64,000 nt of DNA from Actinostola sp. cb2023 (taxonomy: Eukaryota; Cnidaria; Anthozoa; Actiniaria; Actinostolidae), in assembly GCA_033675265.1 (NCBI GenBank), contig JAUJYZ010000996.1, positions 45,001-109,000 of the forward strand, in the 5' to 3' direction. Shown here piece by piece: positions 10,560-23,930 of this stretch. The stretch's first letter is position 1. Every line of letters starts with the position of its first letter. A program made the position numbers and the translations under genes. The notes below the pieces were generated by a model. The model searched no databases and was not told where the DNA came from. It saw nothing but the letters and a program-made list of their open reading frames with translations.

Positions 10560-11518
10560 CTTTAGTATGAATTTTAGAGTTTTACTGTCGCAATGTTTTC
10601 TTATTAAATGTTTATCCAAATCTCTCCTCATTCGAATAGTAATAATAAAAGTTTTTTATTGAACACATTAAATCTGGATCTAAGCGCGTTTTACAACTGG
10701 GTGAAAAATATAATATAATGATAATGAAAATTGGATAGATGAGTAAAATTCTCAAATAATAAAATCTTTAAGACTTTCTTAAAACTGTCTATTGAAACTA
10801 ACTGTATAAGATACCTGTTTTTATTTTCTAATAAAACTTTGAGGGTTTTCTCTATTTTAATATGTTCCTAAGAACGTTCCTAAGAACCGTCCATTAATGT
10901 CCCATTTTCAGTTTTCAGTTTCCTGCACTTTGCTTTTCGACTACAAAAACTCATGATAAAACTCAATATATATGAACAGAGAGAGAGAGAGAGAAGAAAC
11001 TTACCTTTTCAATGACAATGGTTGATCGACTTAGTAGTAATGAACTGATTATAGGAAACAATAACGTTATACTCACCAGTATTAATAATGCATTATAGTA
11101 ACTGTAGGGTTATCTACAGCGAATAAGACGTCGTGAAATTGACCTTACTAGTGCTTCTATTTACGTGACCAGTCATTTCATTATTGCACGAGTAGTTAAC
11201 CCATGAAATAACGATTTTGTCAACTAAAACTAAGTTTGACTCTAATGACGTCTTTACTGAATACGTAGGCAGAGGATTGGCACAACAGGTAAAACACGTG
11301 CCACTTTTACAACACAAAGCATTGCGGGAACTAGTTACTATGGCTACATAAACTACGTAGTAATGTCAGGTGCACTTTCAATTAAAGCGATCTCTTATCT
11401 TTCCGTGAAAAATCCTGAACACATGGTCATTGATAGGTATGTCAAAACACGTAATCATAGTACTTAGTACACGGTATCATCATATTGTATACTCTGGTAT
11501 GTGATCAATATTGAGTAG

Positions 11519-12120
11519 AATGCACGTGATCACCATGTTTGGGGGTTGAAGAAACACGTGATCACCATGTTAGGGGTTGAAGAAACACGTGATCACCATG
11601 TTAGGGATTGAAGAAACACGTGATCACCATGTTTGGGGGTTGACGAAACACGTGATCACCATGTTAGGGGTTGAAGAAGCACGTGATCACCATGTTTGGA
11701 GATGGACGAAACACGTGATCACCATGTATGGAGATGGACGAAACACGTGATCACAATGTTTGGAGATGGACGAAACACGTGATCACCATGTTTGGGGGTT
11801 GACGAAACACGTGATCACCATGTTTGGAGATGGACGAAACACGTGATCACCATGTTTGGGGGTTGACGAAACACGTGATCACCATGTTTGGAGATGGACG
11901 AAACACGTGATCACCATGTTTGGAGATGGACGAAACACGTGATCACCATGTTTGGAGATGGACGAAACACGTGATCACCATGTTTGGAGATGGACGAAAT
12001 ACCGCGTGATCACCATGTTTGGAGATGGACGAAACACGTGATCACCATGTTTGGAGATGGACGAAACACGTGATCACCATGTTTGGAGATGGACGAAATA
12101 CCGCGTGATCACCATGTTAG
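11519..12120. repeat. 32-34 bp minisatellite with E-box CACGTG
   Basis: About 19 units, mostly of the form gaaacacgtgatcaccatgt plus tttggagatggac. About 17 keep CACGTGATCAC, an E-box overlapping the palindrome GTGATCAC. It lies just downstream of the 3' end of ShK gene B. Confidence 0.95.
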
Positions 12121-12121
12121 G

Positions 12122-12186
12122 GTTTTGGAAGTTAGACACAAGTTAGACACAAGTTAGACACAAGTTAGACACAAGTTAGACACAAG
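12122..12186. repeat. 11-bp array (acaagttagac)
   Basis: Five to six perfect copies, adjacent to the E-box array. Confidence 0.9.
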
Positions 12187-12523
12187 GCTGAGAAAGTTTA
12201 TTATTTTCCATATACATTAGGTAATTAGTGAATACATTGTATACATAATATACATTCCTTTCAAATCGATTGATATCGTCATTTCAACTCTTCCAAATGA
12301 AAGCACGCGCTTTTCTATCAGAACTGCGATAGTACTTGATGTCGTATATATACAATATGTGTCAGTGATGTAGTAAGACGGTTGCTTGGTTATCGTCCCA
12401 TAGATCTGCCTACAACACAAAAGGTCTAGTTAATAGTATTATTATTGTGGATATGATTTGGATCATTATAAGATGTCTCTAATCATCCTGTCCTAGCAAC
12501 GTGTATTATGATTGATAGTTACC

Positions 12524-14100
12524 TTAGAAACGCCTTAAGAAGACGGGTCTTCGACGACGAGCAACACGTGATTTCTTACCAATGACGTAGTTAGGCTGCA
12601 GGGGAATACCGTATGGATGGACAAAGTCTCGTTGTGGTTTAGTTTGTTCACTGGGATTTGGTTTAGACTCTTCGCTTGGTTTCTTTTCTCCTGGTTTGTT
12701 GGCATTACCTAAAGGTGGCTGTGGCTGTGGCTGTGCAGGTTGTTGTTGGCCGTATGGTAGCTGTGGCTGCATGAACGGGTTAGGTGGATATGGCATAGGT
12801 TGACCACCGGCCATTTGAGGAGGGCAAGGTTGCTGGCCACACATTGGTTGTGGAGGTTGGGGAGGCATACATTGTGGTGGACACATTGGCGGTGGTGGGG
12901 GAGGAGGAGGACATGGTGGCTGACCACATGGCTGCTGTGGGGGTGGGATGTTCACACATTGAGGTGGACACATTTCCTGTGGAGGAGGCATTGGAGGAGG
13001 CATTGGAGGAGGCATTGGAGGAAGCATTGGAGGAAGCATTGGGGGACATGGTGGCTGACCACATGGCTGCTGTGGTGGAGGCATTGGAGGAAGCATTGGG
13101 GGACATGGTGGCTGACCACATGGCTGTTGTGGAGGCATTGGAGGAGGCATTGGAGGAGGCATTGGGGGACATGGTGGCTGACCACATGGCTGTTGTGGAG
13201 GCATTGGAGGAGTCATTTGAGGAGGCATTGGGGGAGGCATTTGGGGACATGGTGGCTGACCACATGGCTGTTGTGGAGGCATTGGGGGAATTATCTGTGT
13301 AAATTGGATAGTACGGCATGGATCTTGACCTTGTTGTCCGCATGGCTGTTGTTGTCCAAATGGCTGTTGTTGTCCAAACTGTTGTTGTCCAAATGGCTGT
13401 TGTCCAAATGGCTGTTGTCCAAACTGTTGTTGTCCAAACTGTTGTTGTCCAAATGGCTGTTGTCCAAATGGCTGTTGTCCAAACTGTTGTTGTACAAATG
13501 GCTGTTGTTGTCCAAACTGTTGTTGTCCAAACTGTTGTGGTGCAGATGGCTTTTGTGGTTTTTGGCCAGCATTCTCACCAGGCTTGTTTGATGGTTGATC
13601 CTCGATTACTTTACCACGTTTGATTGCATCTCGACATGTGTACTTACAGTTTACCAGTGTATAAGGTTGATGCTTTGCCAAGTAACAGAAGTCATTCTTT
13701 GCCCATGACGCGCATCGACTATCACTGTCCATTTCTAACACACCTTAAAAAGCAACAACACTAAGTTAATCTAATTGCTAAAAGCGAGACCAACGCTAGT
13801 TTTTTACCTGATTTGCACATTTTGCACGTGGCTTTGCAATCTTTTGACATCTTTGTGTGACTTTTGAAACAATAGCTTTCATATTTCCTACAATACTTTG
13901 CATCCTTGTCAGAACATTTCTTGTCTAGAGATAGTAAAGAGCAATTAATAATGTCGGCGATGTAATAAAGACGATATGTTTTACGTACCTACAAGCTTGC
14001 TCAATTTACTTCTAGGATATCCACGATATTGTAAGGACATACCCTCCAGTAGGGTCGCACAAAGCAGCAGCACGACACTCCCACAAATCAATCTATTCAT
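12524..14100 (-). CDS. secreted ShK-domain protein with Gln/Pro-rich tail (gene B)
   Basis: Three minus-strand exons in phase 1: 14100-13989 (signal peptide, donor GTACGT), 13924-13808 (one ShK; Cys 41, 49, 56, 67, 71, 74) and 13743-12524. The sum is 1449 nt, 482 aa. The last exon starts with a degenerate ShK of four cysteines (87, 96, 109, 113), then a Gln/Phe repeat (about 146-212), a Pro/Cys repeat around PCGQPPCP (about 232-377), a Gln/Pro linker and an Arg-rich C-terminus (RVARRRRPVF). The many repeat cysteines suggest disulfide cross-linking, so an extracellular matrix or coat role is inferred. It is a paralogue of gene A: same exon phases, same Cys-x-Trp-Ala-Lys motif in the degenerate ShK. 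A 3' splice site (TTTTTCAG) lies a few bases before the ATG. Plus-strand and other-frame ORFs over this exon are shadows. Confidence 0.82.
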
Positions 14101-15917
14101 GATATCTGAAAAATATTGGTACGATATTCATTAACATAGATTTACAATCATTCAACTACAAAACAAATACTTACAGACAACATAGAAAACAAGAATATTA
14201 AGATATATTACTTAAAACGCACCTAACGTCGATACTTTTACAATATAATAAAAGCAGGAGAGCAATCTGACAAAGTAATGATGATGAATTGCAATTATTT
14301 CAATGTGTTTTTCTACCTTTTGTCGCCAGTTTTCAAGTCTCCTGTCAGCGAAACAAGCTTGAATTCTTCATGAACTTCTTACTACTTTAGTTCATGTTGC
14401 AAAGACGACACTACGTCACATGATCTCATAATACAGACACTTCTTCGCTGGTATGCGATGATGTCATGCAAGACCAGAGCAATTGATCATCGGTTAGGAA
14501 ATACATTTCTTTGCCATGGAATTTTTATCAGAAAATTTAACAGATTAAAGAAAACAAAGCTTAAAAATACTAAAATTCTGTAGCTTTTATTTGTTTATCA
14601 CTGAAAATAAGTTAATAAAGTGCGTATTCACCCTCGGTTACATCATGTAGCTTTGCATTGCAAATAACAATAGTTTGTTCCTTTGAAGTGGTTTTCGGTT
14701 AATTTACTTTTATCAAAACGGTTTTTGTTCGTTCTGTTCTACTAACATGTACTCAAGGCTTCATCTCTCGATAATAGAATGGTTGAATCCAAAATTGTTT
14801 TCAATTGACGTCTTTGCAACAGATCGTACGGAATACTGACGACTTTACGTGAATGTCTTGACTAGCAAGCTTAAAATAGTAAGTTCATCGTTTCACGGTG
14901 TTTTAAGTGAACCATAGCCAAAAGACCCGCGCTTTGAGTAGCATGCACCACCTGTATTAACACTTACCTCGTTGTCTCTAGTGAAAACCCAAAGAGCTGT
15001 CGACTTCCAAGACAGCCACAACAAAATGATTGTTTTCCAAATCAACTTGTCATTAACTTCAACGAGTGATAAATTATTGAATAGTAAAATACTGCAACCA
15101 CCTGCAAAAATGTCAAATGTTACTGATAATCGTAAAATCATCAGCTAAACACAAAATTCTCTCATAAAATTGTGAATGTAACCACCATTGATCGTTGCTC
15201 TCTTATTTTATCTACAAATTAATGAATTTCAGACACTTATATTGACGTCAGCTGACAAATTAATAAATGACATTCGATTTTTCTTTCCAAATCAGTGCTT
15301 GAAACAATGAAGATCTTCTAATTCAAAATGAAACGAGGTGGAATGAAACCCACTGGGCACTGCCGCTCCTCCTTGTTGGGGGGATTTTTGTTAGTTTATA
15401 TTTATTCATATCCTGCTGTTTGTTATCTAAATATATGGCTAGCGGCATGGCCAAATGTGTGCTATTCTAGTGATATCTATTTTCTACAAGAGAAAATTTC
15501 TCTTGATTTCTATCTTTCTGGGATTCCTGTGGTACAGGAGATTTTACAGGTCGTTTCCAGTCTCCCCTCGTATACACTCGCTCCCAGACGGCTCGTCTGT
15601 CCTGGGGCGAGAAACAGCTGCAGCTGACAGCTGACATATAGAAAGCTATTCTTCGTGTTTAGACCACACAAGTAAACTTAATTAGTAAAGCAATATTTGA
15701 GATAAAAAGCTAGCTTTAATCTATATAACACAATAAAGATGATTTCATTTGTCCCTACTCTTTCTGTATCGTTGAATTCTTTGTTTGTTCATGCATTTAC
15801 TTGCGATGCTGTGACCACCTTCAAATAATGTATTCACATTACTTCTGTTACCGTCATTGCAAGAACTGTTGAATTGTAAATAGTTTAATAGTTGGAAGTT
15901 TGCACTATCAAATCAAA

Positions 15918-16015
15918 AGACTTTATTTTCTGAGGGTGACACTAAACAGTCTCAGACTGATAAACGTGTGGCCCTCTAACCTAAACTAAATAAATCTATA
16001 AATCTATAAATATAA
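15918..16015 (-). mobile_element. diverged retroposon tail
   Basis: Shares gactttattttc, a gtggccct(c/t)taa block and the following ctaaa/tataaat run with the elements at 4117 and 21419, at lower identity. Confidence 0.45.
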
Positions 16016-16171
16016 TTATAAAATATCATTATATCATTATAGGAGTAATGGGATGGGGAATTATTATTATTATTGATTCTAAGTAATTTTGAATGAGGTA
16101 AGGAGTGGAATGGGATTCAGAGATTATTATTATTTTAGTTTAGGTGTCATTACTTAGACACAGAAATAAAG

Positions 16172-16173
16172 TT

Positions 16174-16229
<56 letters not shown>

Positions 16230-16230
16230 C
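16172..16230. repeat. (GAT)n microsatellite
   Basis: About 19 units preceded by gacacagaaataaagtta, which resembles the end of an A/T-tailed retroposon. Confidence 0.9.
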
Positions 16231-16657
16231 AGCTTTCGATATGGCGAGAAATTATACTGAACAATAATTATTCTAAACGATTTCCTTTTTGCTCGTGCGA
16301 GATAGTCTCCTCGTCACGCAACGCGTTACGTGACCACAAACTAAGAAGATGATTACGTCATTGAGATAATTATTCTTATTTCCGAGGAAACGGTTGCCAT
16401 GGTAACAACTGATATCAAAAAGCTTGATCAATTCACCATATTTGAATACATGAATAAAATCATAAAGAGAAAGGAGTAAACATGCGGTGCGCTGCCCAAT
16501 ATCTTTGACTTGTAGATGTGGAAAGCACAAGGTCTTGTTTTTCGCGTTAATCACTTTCTGACTTGTAAAGTACAAGTGTTGAATTACAGGAAAAACACTG
16601 TTCATTCGATGCTCATTGGCCTCAAAACTGACGAATAGCAATCTACTCGATAAAAGA

Positions 16658-16676
16658 AGAGAGAGAGGGAGAGAGA

Positions 16677-16714
<38 letters not shown>

Positions 16715-16722
16715 TAGAGGAC
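16658..16722. repeat. (GA)n microsatellite
   Basis: GA dinucleotides with a few T interruptions. Confidence 0.9.
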
Positions 16723-18540
16723 AGCCATTCTGTTTGACGTCAGTCTCGACTATTCACCGAAAAGAATATCCCGCGACAACATACAGGCAACAAAGGAACA
16801 AGTGAAAAATTCGTTTGAAAGCGAGTCCATATATTCTAGGGTAGATTTTGTCTTGATGGTTTATTGAAGAAATACAATCCTGATTTGAAGCCACATATTA
16901 GAATGTGAACTGAGACGGCGCGAATGGACAATATATGGTAAGTACAATCATTGTTTCTTTATACCATGTATAGGTCCTTATCTCTGATATAAAAGAAGCA
17001 CTATTGTGTATCTCTAAGACGACTCTAGCTTATTGATTCCTCTAACGCCTAACGGTAGAAATAAATTCCCCAACGCTTGTACTTTTGCATAAATTGTATT
17101 TTTTATTGTTAATTAAAAAGTGCTTTAAAAGCAGTCCAATCAGTAGCCGAGCTCGTATTTACTGTAAAATATTTGCATTCACGAAAAGATTCTGAATACG
17201 CGTTTTAAAGATGACTTGTCGAGGGAAACTGTCGCTAAAATGAAATTCTACGTTAGTACGGTAAGAAAGACATTCGTATGATGTGATTATCTATTCAAAA
17301 CATATTGTTAGCTACTAGTTGTGGACATCTCTGTGCGTCACCTGCATTGACCGCCATGGCTGGTTCACTCACATCAATCTATACCCAAGCCATGGCGGCG
17401 TTACCGGCGTTACATGCAAACTGTATATCATGCGCCACTGTAAGGAAAAGGGTTGTTTTTCCTTTCCATTTGTGAAAAAAAATATTTCATTAGCTTCGTT
17501 ATGATGACGCCTTGTTACTCTGTAAGACTATGAAAATGTTAATTTATTTCACCTTAAAGCGAAAATACTAAGATTGAAATTAGTCTTTTTGTTTCTTTTG
17601 AAGCTTAAAATAAACATTGGGATAAAAAGACTGAAAAATCAATTTTTGCCGAATCAATCGAATAGAATATCCTAGAATATCCTAGAAAATCATCTTAAAC
17701 ATTAGAGAAACGTACTGTTGACTTGTGTGCTGAAAAATACTTAGAAATGGATTAAGTTACGTGAGTGTTCAGTTTCGTTGAAGTTGTAAATGATTGTAAT
17801 AAAGAATAAGACTAGTCACGTACACTGTACTTGATAGATAAAAATGAAATCAAGACAGAAATGAGTGGAAAAATAAACGAATGATCAATCGAATGCATGA
17901 ACACAGAAAACAAAGAAAGTGAGTCATTTTCGATAATCGTCCGTGTCGTCAAGACTGTGTTTATAGCCGTCACAACCCGTCACAAGACATAAAGATAGGT
18001 GGTTGACCTGACTAATCATACTATGACGTCATACACCCGTGGGCCAGTCTGACGGCTATTATGGATGATTACAATCATATCTCGACTAATGGTTCACTTC
18101 TTCTATTTATAATTTTGTCTTTGTCATCAGCAGAGCGCGCGAGACTGACTGAGTAGCCTTATGAACGCAGAGTGAAGGTGTATAAACAGCGGTACGTTCT
18201 TTATTGTTTGATTACCGGTTCCAATTAATACTTACCATTCGTAGCAATCACTCTCAAACACACCAGACAAAATGTGACATTAACTGGGCAATTATTTATA
18301 AAACACTAATCGTCAAATCAACAGACTTGTTGTTCCACTACTTGTGTCAGGATTAATGACAACTAAATAGACACACAAGAAAAAAAGCACAATTAAGTAA
18401 CAGTTAGAATCTTGTTGTCTCTGAGCCACCACAAACTGCTAACCATTTGCAAAAGAAATTAAATACATTATGAATATTTCCCAGCTTTATCTAGCTTATT
18501 TAGTGTTCTATATTTTTATCTATTTTTATTTTTATCTTTG

Positions 18541-18752
<212 letters not shown>

Positions 18753-18975
18753 TTATTTATTTTTCCTTTTCATGGCATATGCCATGAATATTTATTATTT
18801 TAGCGCTATACTGAAATTCAATTATTATGATCCTAAGCACGTAGTAGCGCGAACAAACAAGTCAAACAACTATACACTGATTGTGAGGTTTTAGCAAGTA
18901 GTTTACAAATGTGTAGTACTACATGCTTCATTCACTGAGTCTGTTTCTCGTTTTAGATCCTTGTTGTTACCTAAA

Positions 18976-19200
18976 ATGTCTTCCTCATCCAGCAATTCTC
19001 TACCAGCTAATAAAACAGCTCTTCGAGATACAGTGAAAGTACTCAAGGGGCATGCTAACATGCAGCGTATCAAAGTTTCACGAGCATCTACAGAAATAAT
19101 GAATTATTGTTTAGAACATGCTAAGAACGATTATCTACTGCAAGGCAGCTCCACGTCAGGAAATCCCTACAAAGAAGGCAAAAATTGTCCAATCATGTGA
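18976..19200 (+). CDS. GNG: heterotrimeric G-protein gamma subunit
   Basis: A 74-residue protein with the G-gamma layout. A Ser-rich N-terminus leads into a helix (ALRDTVKVLKGHANMQRIKVS) that matches the coiled-coil pairing with G-beta, then a YCLEHAKNDYLL segment equivalent to the family's YC-HAK-DPLL, then NPYKEGKN and a C-terminal CAAX box CPIM (Cys71). The last residue, Met, favours farnesylation; most G-gammas end in Leu and are geranylgeranylated. After prenylation it would anchor G-beta-gamma to the membrane. The coding region is in one exon; a 3' splice site (CGTTTTAG) just upstream implies a 5' UTR intron. A reading from 18961 would add five residues, but the ATG at 18976 starts the conserved part. 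AATAAA lies at 19327. The subtype cannot be assigned. Confidence 0.88.
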   Translation: MSSSSSNSLPANKTALRDTVKVLKGHANMQRIKVSRASTEIMNYCLEHAKNDYLLQGSSTSGNPYKEGKNCPIM

Positions 19201-21414
19201 GAACTGTCTGATTGTTTCAGTATTTATCCAGCCAAAAACGGCCAGTGCTTGGCTCACTAAAATAACTATTGCATAGAGTCTGCTTGTATAATACTAAGTT
19301 ATAATTATTATTATTATGGGTGATTGAATAAAAGCTATATCGAAATAAATTATTAAAAATAACTACGAAAAAGAAGACACAAGGGACTCAACTCTGGGCG
19401 TTAACCATCAGTTTAAGTAGCTCTCTCCGCTGAGCTGTAAATAAGATCCTCTATACCACAGGTAGCCCAAGTCAATAAGATAACAAGATAGCGTAGGTTT
19501 CCCACTCATACGAAAATGACTCTAAGTGTGAAACGTACGGTCCGGTATTCTCCAGCCAGTATATAACTAGAAACACAGGTCATGCACAAGTCTCAATAAA
19601 GAATTTTGTTGTCGATTGTTTTCAGAATTGTTTCATTTTTGTGTGATTTCATTAAATCACGAATGACATCGTCTTCAGTTTTGTGCTCCGGTTGACTAAA
19701 AACAATGATCTGCACAATATAACGAACTAAGGTTCTCGTTCATCTTGCATCGTCAACTACCACATAAATAACAAAGATGCAGCCGCAATGCATGTTGGAT
19801 GAAGTTGTTTAATCAGCAATGTTTTGTATGGCGACCATGACGTCACGTGCACTCCAATAATAGGCATTTAGCGCCAAATCATTTCATGCACTTAATTACA
19901 ATAAGAAAAAAATAAAAACAACAATAAATAAATAACAACAAAACTTATTGAAACGTGTAGATCATGATATTTCAGCTTCCGGATGCGAAGAGGCTCTGCC
20001 CAAAAGGGGTACCTTTTTCAGACTGGAGCTATAAAAAACTATAGAAAATAGTACGAAAAACTGTCATTTAGGTATGCATTTCGAACAGACGCACCTATAA
20101 CGGCTCATTCACTTGATCCACTCAAGTGAAAAGTCAGTTGGTAAAAATGGGTAATGGGTACCATTTTCTATAGGGAACGTATATGAAAGGGTTATCAAAA
20201 CTGGTACCTCGATCCAACGAATGTACGCCGCGCACCCACAACCAGCCCGGTACCTCCAATGAATGTACGCCGCGCGCTGATGAATATTTCACGCGATGAA
20301 TATTTAAATGTTACGAAAGCGGAAGTCGAATATTTGCCTATGTGGGGTGATGTGGGGTTTAGTTTGTCCATTTGATCAGGTGAGTAAAAGTATACAAGGG
20401 AAGGTGGTACGCGTGTGATTTTTGCTCCACATTTTCGTCCCCAGGACTGCGCTGGTCGAAGCCTAACTGTCGGCACATAGTCGAAAGCTATTATATTGCG
20501 TCCTTGGACCCAAAACCAGCATTTTCTTCACAGTACAACCAAACAATTGAGCTGACATGATAGATTGAAGGTATTTTAGTAACTGGACGGATTTAGGGAT
20601 GAGTTTTCACAAGATTTGGTATATATTTTAGCAGATTTGTTTCTAGGAATCCTGAAAGTTGCCTAACTAATATACCATAATATACGTCCTCCGGCATTGG
20701 CTGCCCAACCATTGCTTTTGAGGCTACTAAATAATTCAATAAAATGATATTTGCGTCGTTTTGATGGGTTTCCTGTGGTAGAGCGCGCACGCGCGCAATA
20801 CGTATATGTCGGGTTCCCTGTGCATAAAAATATATTATGTTGGGCTCCCTGTGCGCGTCCCGCAAGACCGCCCGCAGCAATGTACATAGTGCGGGCGCTT
20901 CTTGCGGAACACACACAAGGATCCCAACATAGGACGATACTCAGCACAGGGAAAAAAATGAACTAGAACTGGAAGTTCTTGGAGATGCACAGGGAGCCCG
21001 ATATATACGTATTGCGCACGCGCGCTCTACCACAGGAAACCCATCAAAAAAAGGCGCAGATATCATTTGATTTGATTATTTATAGTAGCCTCAAAAGCTG
21101 CCTTAGCTACCTTAGCCTCCGGTGGGCTGCCTTAGCCTCCGGTTGACTGATTCCGACTCAGTGGGGGAGGGTGGGGAACAATGGTGCAATTACTCGGGCT
21201 AAAAATTATTAAAACACGTTTTATTCGTTTTTTTTATAGAGAAAATGTCACTTCCTGTGATTGCATCGTTTTCTATAGTCCCTTAGGGACTCTTTTCATT
21301 TTATCTTAAATTTATTTTTCTAGTTGCCTAATTGTTTTTTTCATTCCAACATGTTTTTTATAGTACTTATCAGTTTATCATTAGTTTAGGCTTGATATAA
21401 TGGCGTCAGTATAC

Positions 21415-21418
<4 letters not shown>
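19201..21418. other. spacer downstream of G-gamma
   Basis: Contains the likely poly(A) site of the G-gamma gene and, around 19990-20215, a stretch with ggggtacctttttcag and tatgaaagggt motifs that resembles (from memory) a dispersed repeat of coral genomes. No coding region was recognised. A foldback at 20686-21141 is listed separately. Confidence 0.45.
20686..21141. mobile_element. 455-bp foldback element
   Basis: Arms are inverted over about 160 bp. Landmarks are gcttttgaggctact, gatgggtttcctgtggtaga and gcgcaatacgtatat on the left, and their complements on the right (20990-21141). The GC-rich loop holds a second ctccctgtgc pair. No transposase is present. Confidence 0.75.
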
Positions 21419-21446
<28 letters not shown>

Positions 21447-21640
21447 CTTTATTTTACAAGGGAAAAAACATATTACAGCTTGAGCTGAAAAACTTATGGC
21501 CCTTCTAATCTAAAAATATAAATATAATCTTAAAAAATATAAATATAAATATCTATCCTAATATCTATCCTAATACTAATACTAATATATACATATACAT
21601 AATATTGATAAATTTCTAAAAATATAAAAAATATATATAA
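21419..21640 (-). mobile_element. retroposon tail, second copy
   Basis: Nearly identical to 4117-4235 over about 115 bp, starting with (AAT)n and aaactttattttacaaggg. It extends further into AT-rich body sequence. Same orientation as the copy in gene A. Confidence 0.6.
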
Positions 21641-21747
21641 TTAATCGACTATGAAATGATCAATGCCTTCATACTGGCTAATTATAAAATTACGAAAAGA
21701 ATTCTTAAATAAACGAATACTAGAACATTGTTTTATCGAAGCTGGTA

Positions 21748-21888
21748 GAGTGCAATTTAGAAAAGCTTGAAAACTAAATAACTAATTAGTACTAAATAGC
21801 ACTAATTAAACAATAGAAAACAATAGAAATAGCACTATTTAGTACTATTTAAAGTTAGTACTATTTCACGCTTTTCTAAATAGCACTC
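21748..21888. mobile_element. GAGTGC MITE (TA target site)
   Basis: A 141-bp foldback with ends GAGTGCAATTTAGAAAAGC and its near-complement, flanked by TA on both sides. The TA duplication and foldback shape fit a Stowaway/mariner-like MITE. Confidence 0.85.
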
Positions 21889-22111
21889 TAATGAGTTCCA
21901 TAGTTTTGAGGATTTTACTACAAAGGTTCTACCACCTTCAGACTCTCTATTGTAACGAGGGCAACATAAATTTAACTTAGAATAACGAGTAGATCTATTC
22001 GAAATTTTTTTATTATATAGTAATTTTGTCTTATGGATTATAAGATTTCTACTACCTTATTGTCGCAATGTTTTATTGTCAAATCATTTACGAAATCTCT
22101 GCTTATAAGAA

Positions 22112-22743
<632 letters not shown>

Positions 22744-22898
22744 TACACCTAATTTCAAAAACGTTGTCCAATAATAATCAAAAAAGCCAAATTGGATTTC
22801 ATTAACAGACAAAAGAAGTGCAATCAAGCTGAACTGTTTTGTCTTTTTGAATGAATTCGTATTTGGCTAGTTGGACAACGTTTTTGAAATTAGGTGTA
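22744..22898. mobile_element. foldback MITE next to (GATT)n
   Basis: Perfect 27-bp terminal inverted repeats beginning tacacctaatttcaaaaacg at the left and ending in the complement at the right, separating the GATT array from the 8-bp array. Confidence 0.85.
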
Positions 22899-22904
22899 TT
22901 TATT

Positions 22905-23730
22905 TAGCTTTTTAGTTGTTTACTGGTTGTTTAGTTTTTTAGTTGTTTAGTTGTTTGTTTAGTTGTTTAGTTGTTTGTTTAGTTGTTTAGTTTAGTTGTT
23001 TAGTTTGTTTAGTTGTTAGTTTTAGTTGTTTACTGGTTGTTTAGTTGTTTAGTTGTTTAGTTGTTTAGTTGTTTAGTTGTTTAGTTGTTTAGTTGTTTAG
23101 TTGTTTAGTTGTTTAGTTGTTTAGTTGTTTAGTTGTTTAGTTGTTTAGTTGTTTAGTTGTTTAGTTGTTTAGTTGTTTAGTTGTTTAGTTGTTTAGTTGT
23201 TTAGTTGTTTAGTTGTTTAGTTGTTTAGTTGTTTAGTTGTTTAGTTGTTTAGTTGTTTAGTTGTTTAGTTGTTTAGTTGTTTAGTTGTTTAGTTGTTTAG
23301 TTGTTTAGTTGTTTAGTTGTTTAGTTGTTTAGTTGTTTAGTTGTTTAGTTGTTTAGTTGTTTAGTTGTTTAGTTTGTTTTAGTTGTTTAGTTGTTTAGTT
23401 GTTTAGTTGTTTAGTTTTAGTTGTTTAGTTGTTTAGTTGTTTAGTTGTTTAGTTGTTTAGTTGTTTGTTTAGTTGTTTAGTTGTTTAGTTGTTTAGTTGT
23501 TTAGTTGTTTAGTTGTTTAGTTGTTTAGTTGTTTAGTTGTTTAGTTGTTTAGTTGTTTAGTTGTTTAGTTGTTTAGTTGTTTAGTTGTTTAGTTGTTTAG
23601 TTGTTTAGTTGTTTAGTTGTTTAGTTGTTTAGTTGTTTAGTTGTTTAGTTGTTTAGTTGTTTAGTTGTTTAGTTGTTTAGTTGTTTAGTTGTTTAGTTGT
23701 TTAGTTATTTAGTTGTTTAGTTATTTAGTT
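22905..23730. repeat. 8-bp microsatellite (TTGTTTAG)n
   Basis: About 95 units with scattered length slips (tttagtttag, ttgtttgttt). Related TTAGTTAT units continue on the far side of the MITE cluster to 25072. Confidence 0.95.
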
Positions 23731-23731
23731 A

Positions 23732-23872
23732 GAGTGCAATTTAGAAAAGCTTGAAAACTAAATAACTAATTAGTACTAAATAGCACTAATGAAACAATAG
23801 AAAACAATAGAAATAGCACTATTTAGTACTATTTAAAGTTAGTACTATTTCACGCTTTTCTAAATAGCACTC
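23732..23872. mobile_element. GAGTGC MITE, second copy
   Basis: The same 141-bp foldback as at 21748, inserted at a TA within the TTAGTTAT microsatellite. Confidence 0.85.
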
Positions 23873-23930
23873 TATTTAGTTATTTAGTTATTTCGTTATT
23901 TCGTTATTTCGTTATTTAGTTATTTAGTTA

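Larger units (their letters stand above)
9155..12523. other. intergenic region between ShK genes A and B
   Basis: No coding exon was recognised. It contains a 22-bp array, two TIR elements, a (TAA)n tract, an E-box minisatellite and an 11-bp array, listed separately. The promoter and 5' UTR exon of gene A should lie at its left end; the 3' splice site CTCTAG just before the start codon at 9154 supports a separate 5' UTR exon. Confidence 0.6.

Noticed and set aside
12800..13591. Plus-strand ORF of 263 aa opposite ShK gene B
   Set aside because: Shadow of the Gln/Pro-rich exon; composition follows the repeats and it has no partner exons.
14893..15627. Two ORFs of 82 and 99 aa
   Set aside because: No domain, signal or splice support; composition like the surrounding non-coding DNA.
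20195..20916. Minus-strand ORFs of 93 and 107 aa near a foldback
   Set aside because: They overlap dispersed repeats and the foldback arms; no family resemblance.
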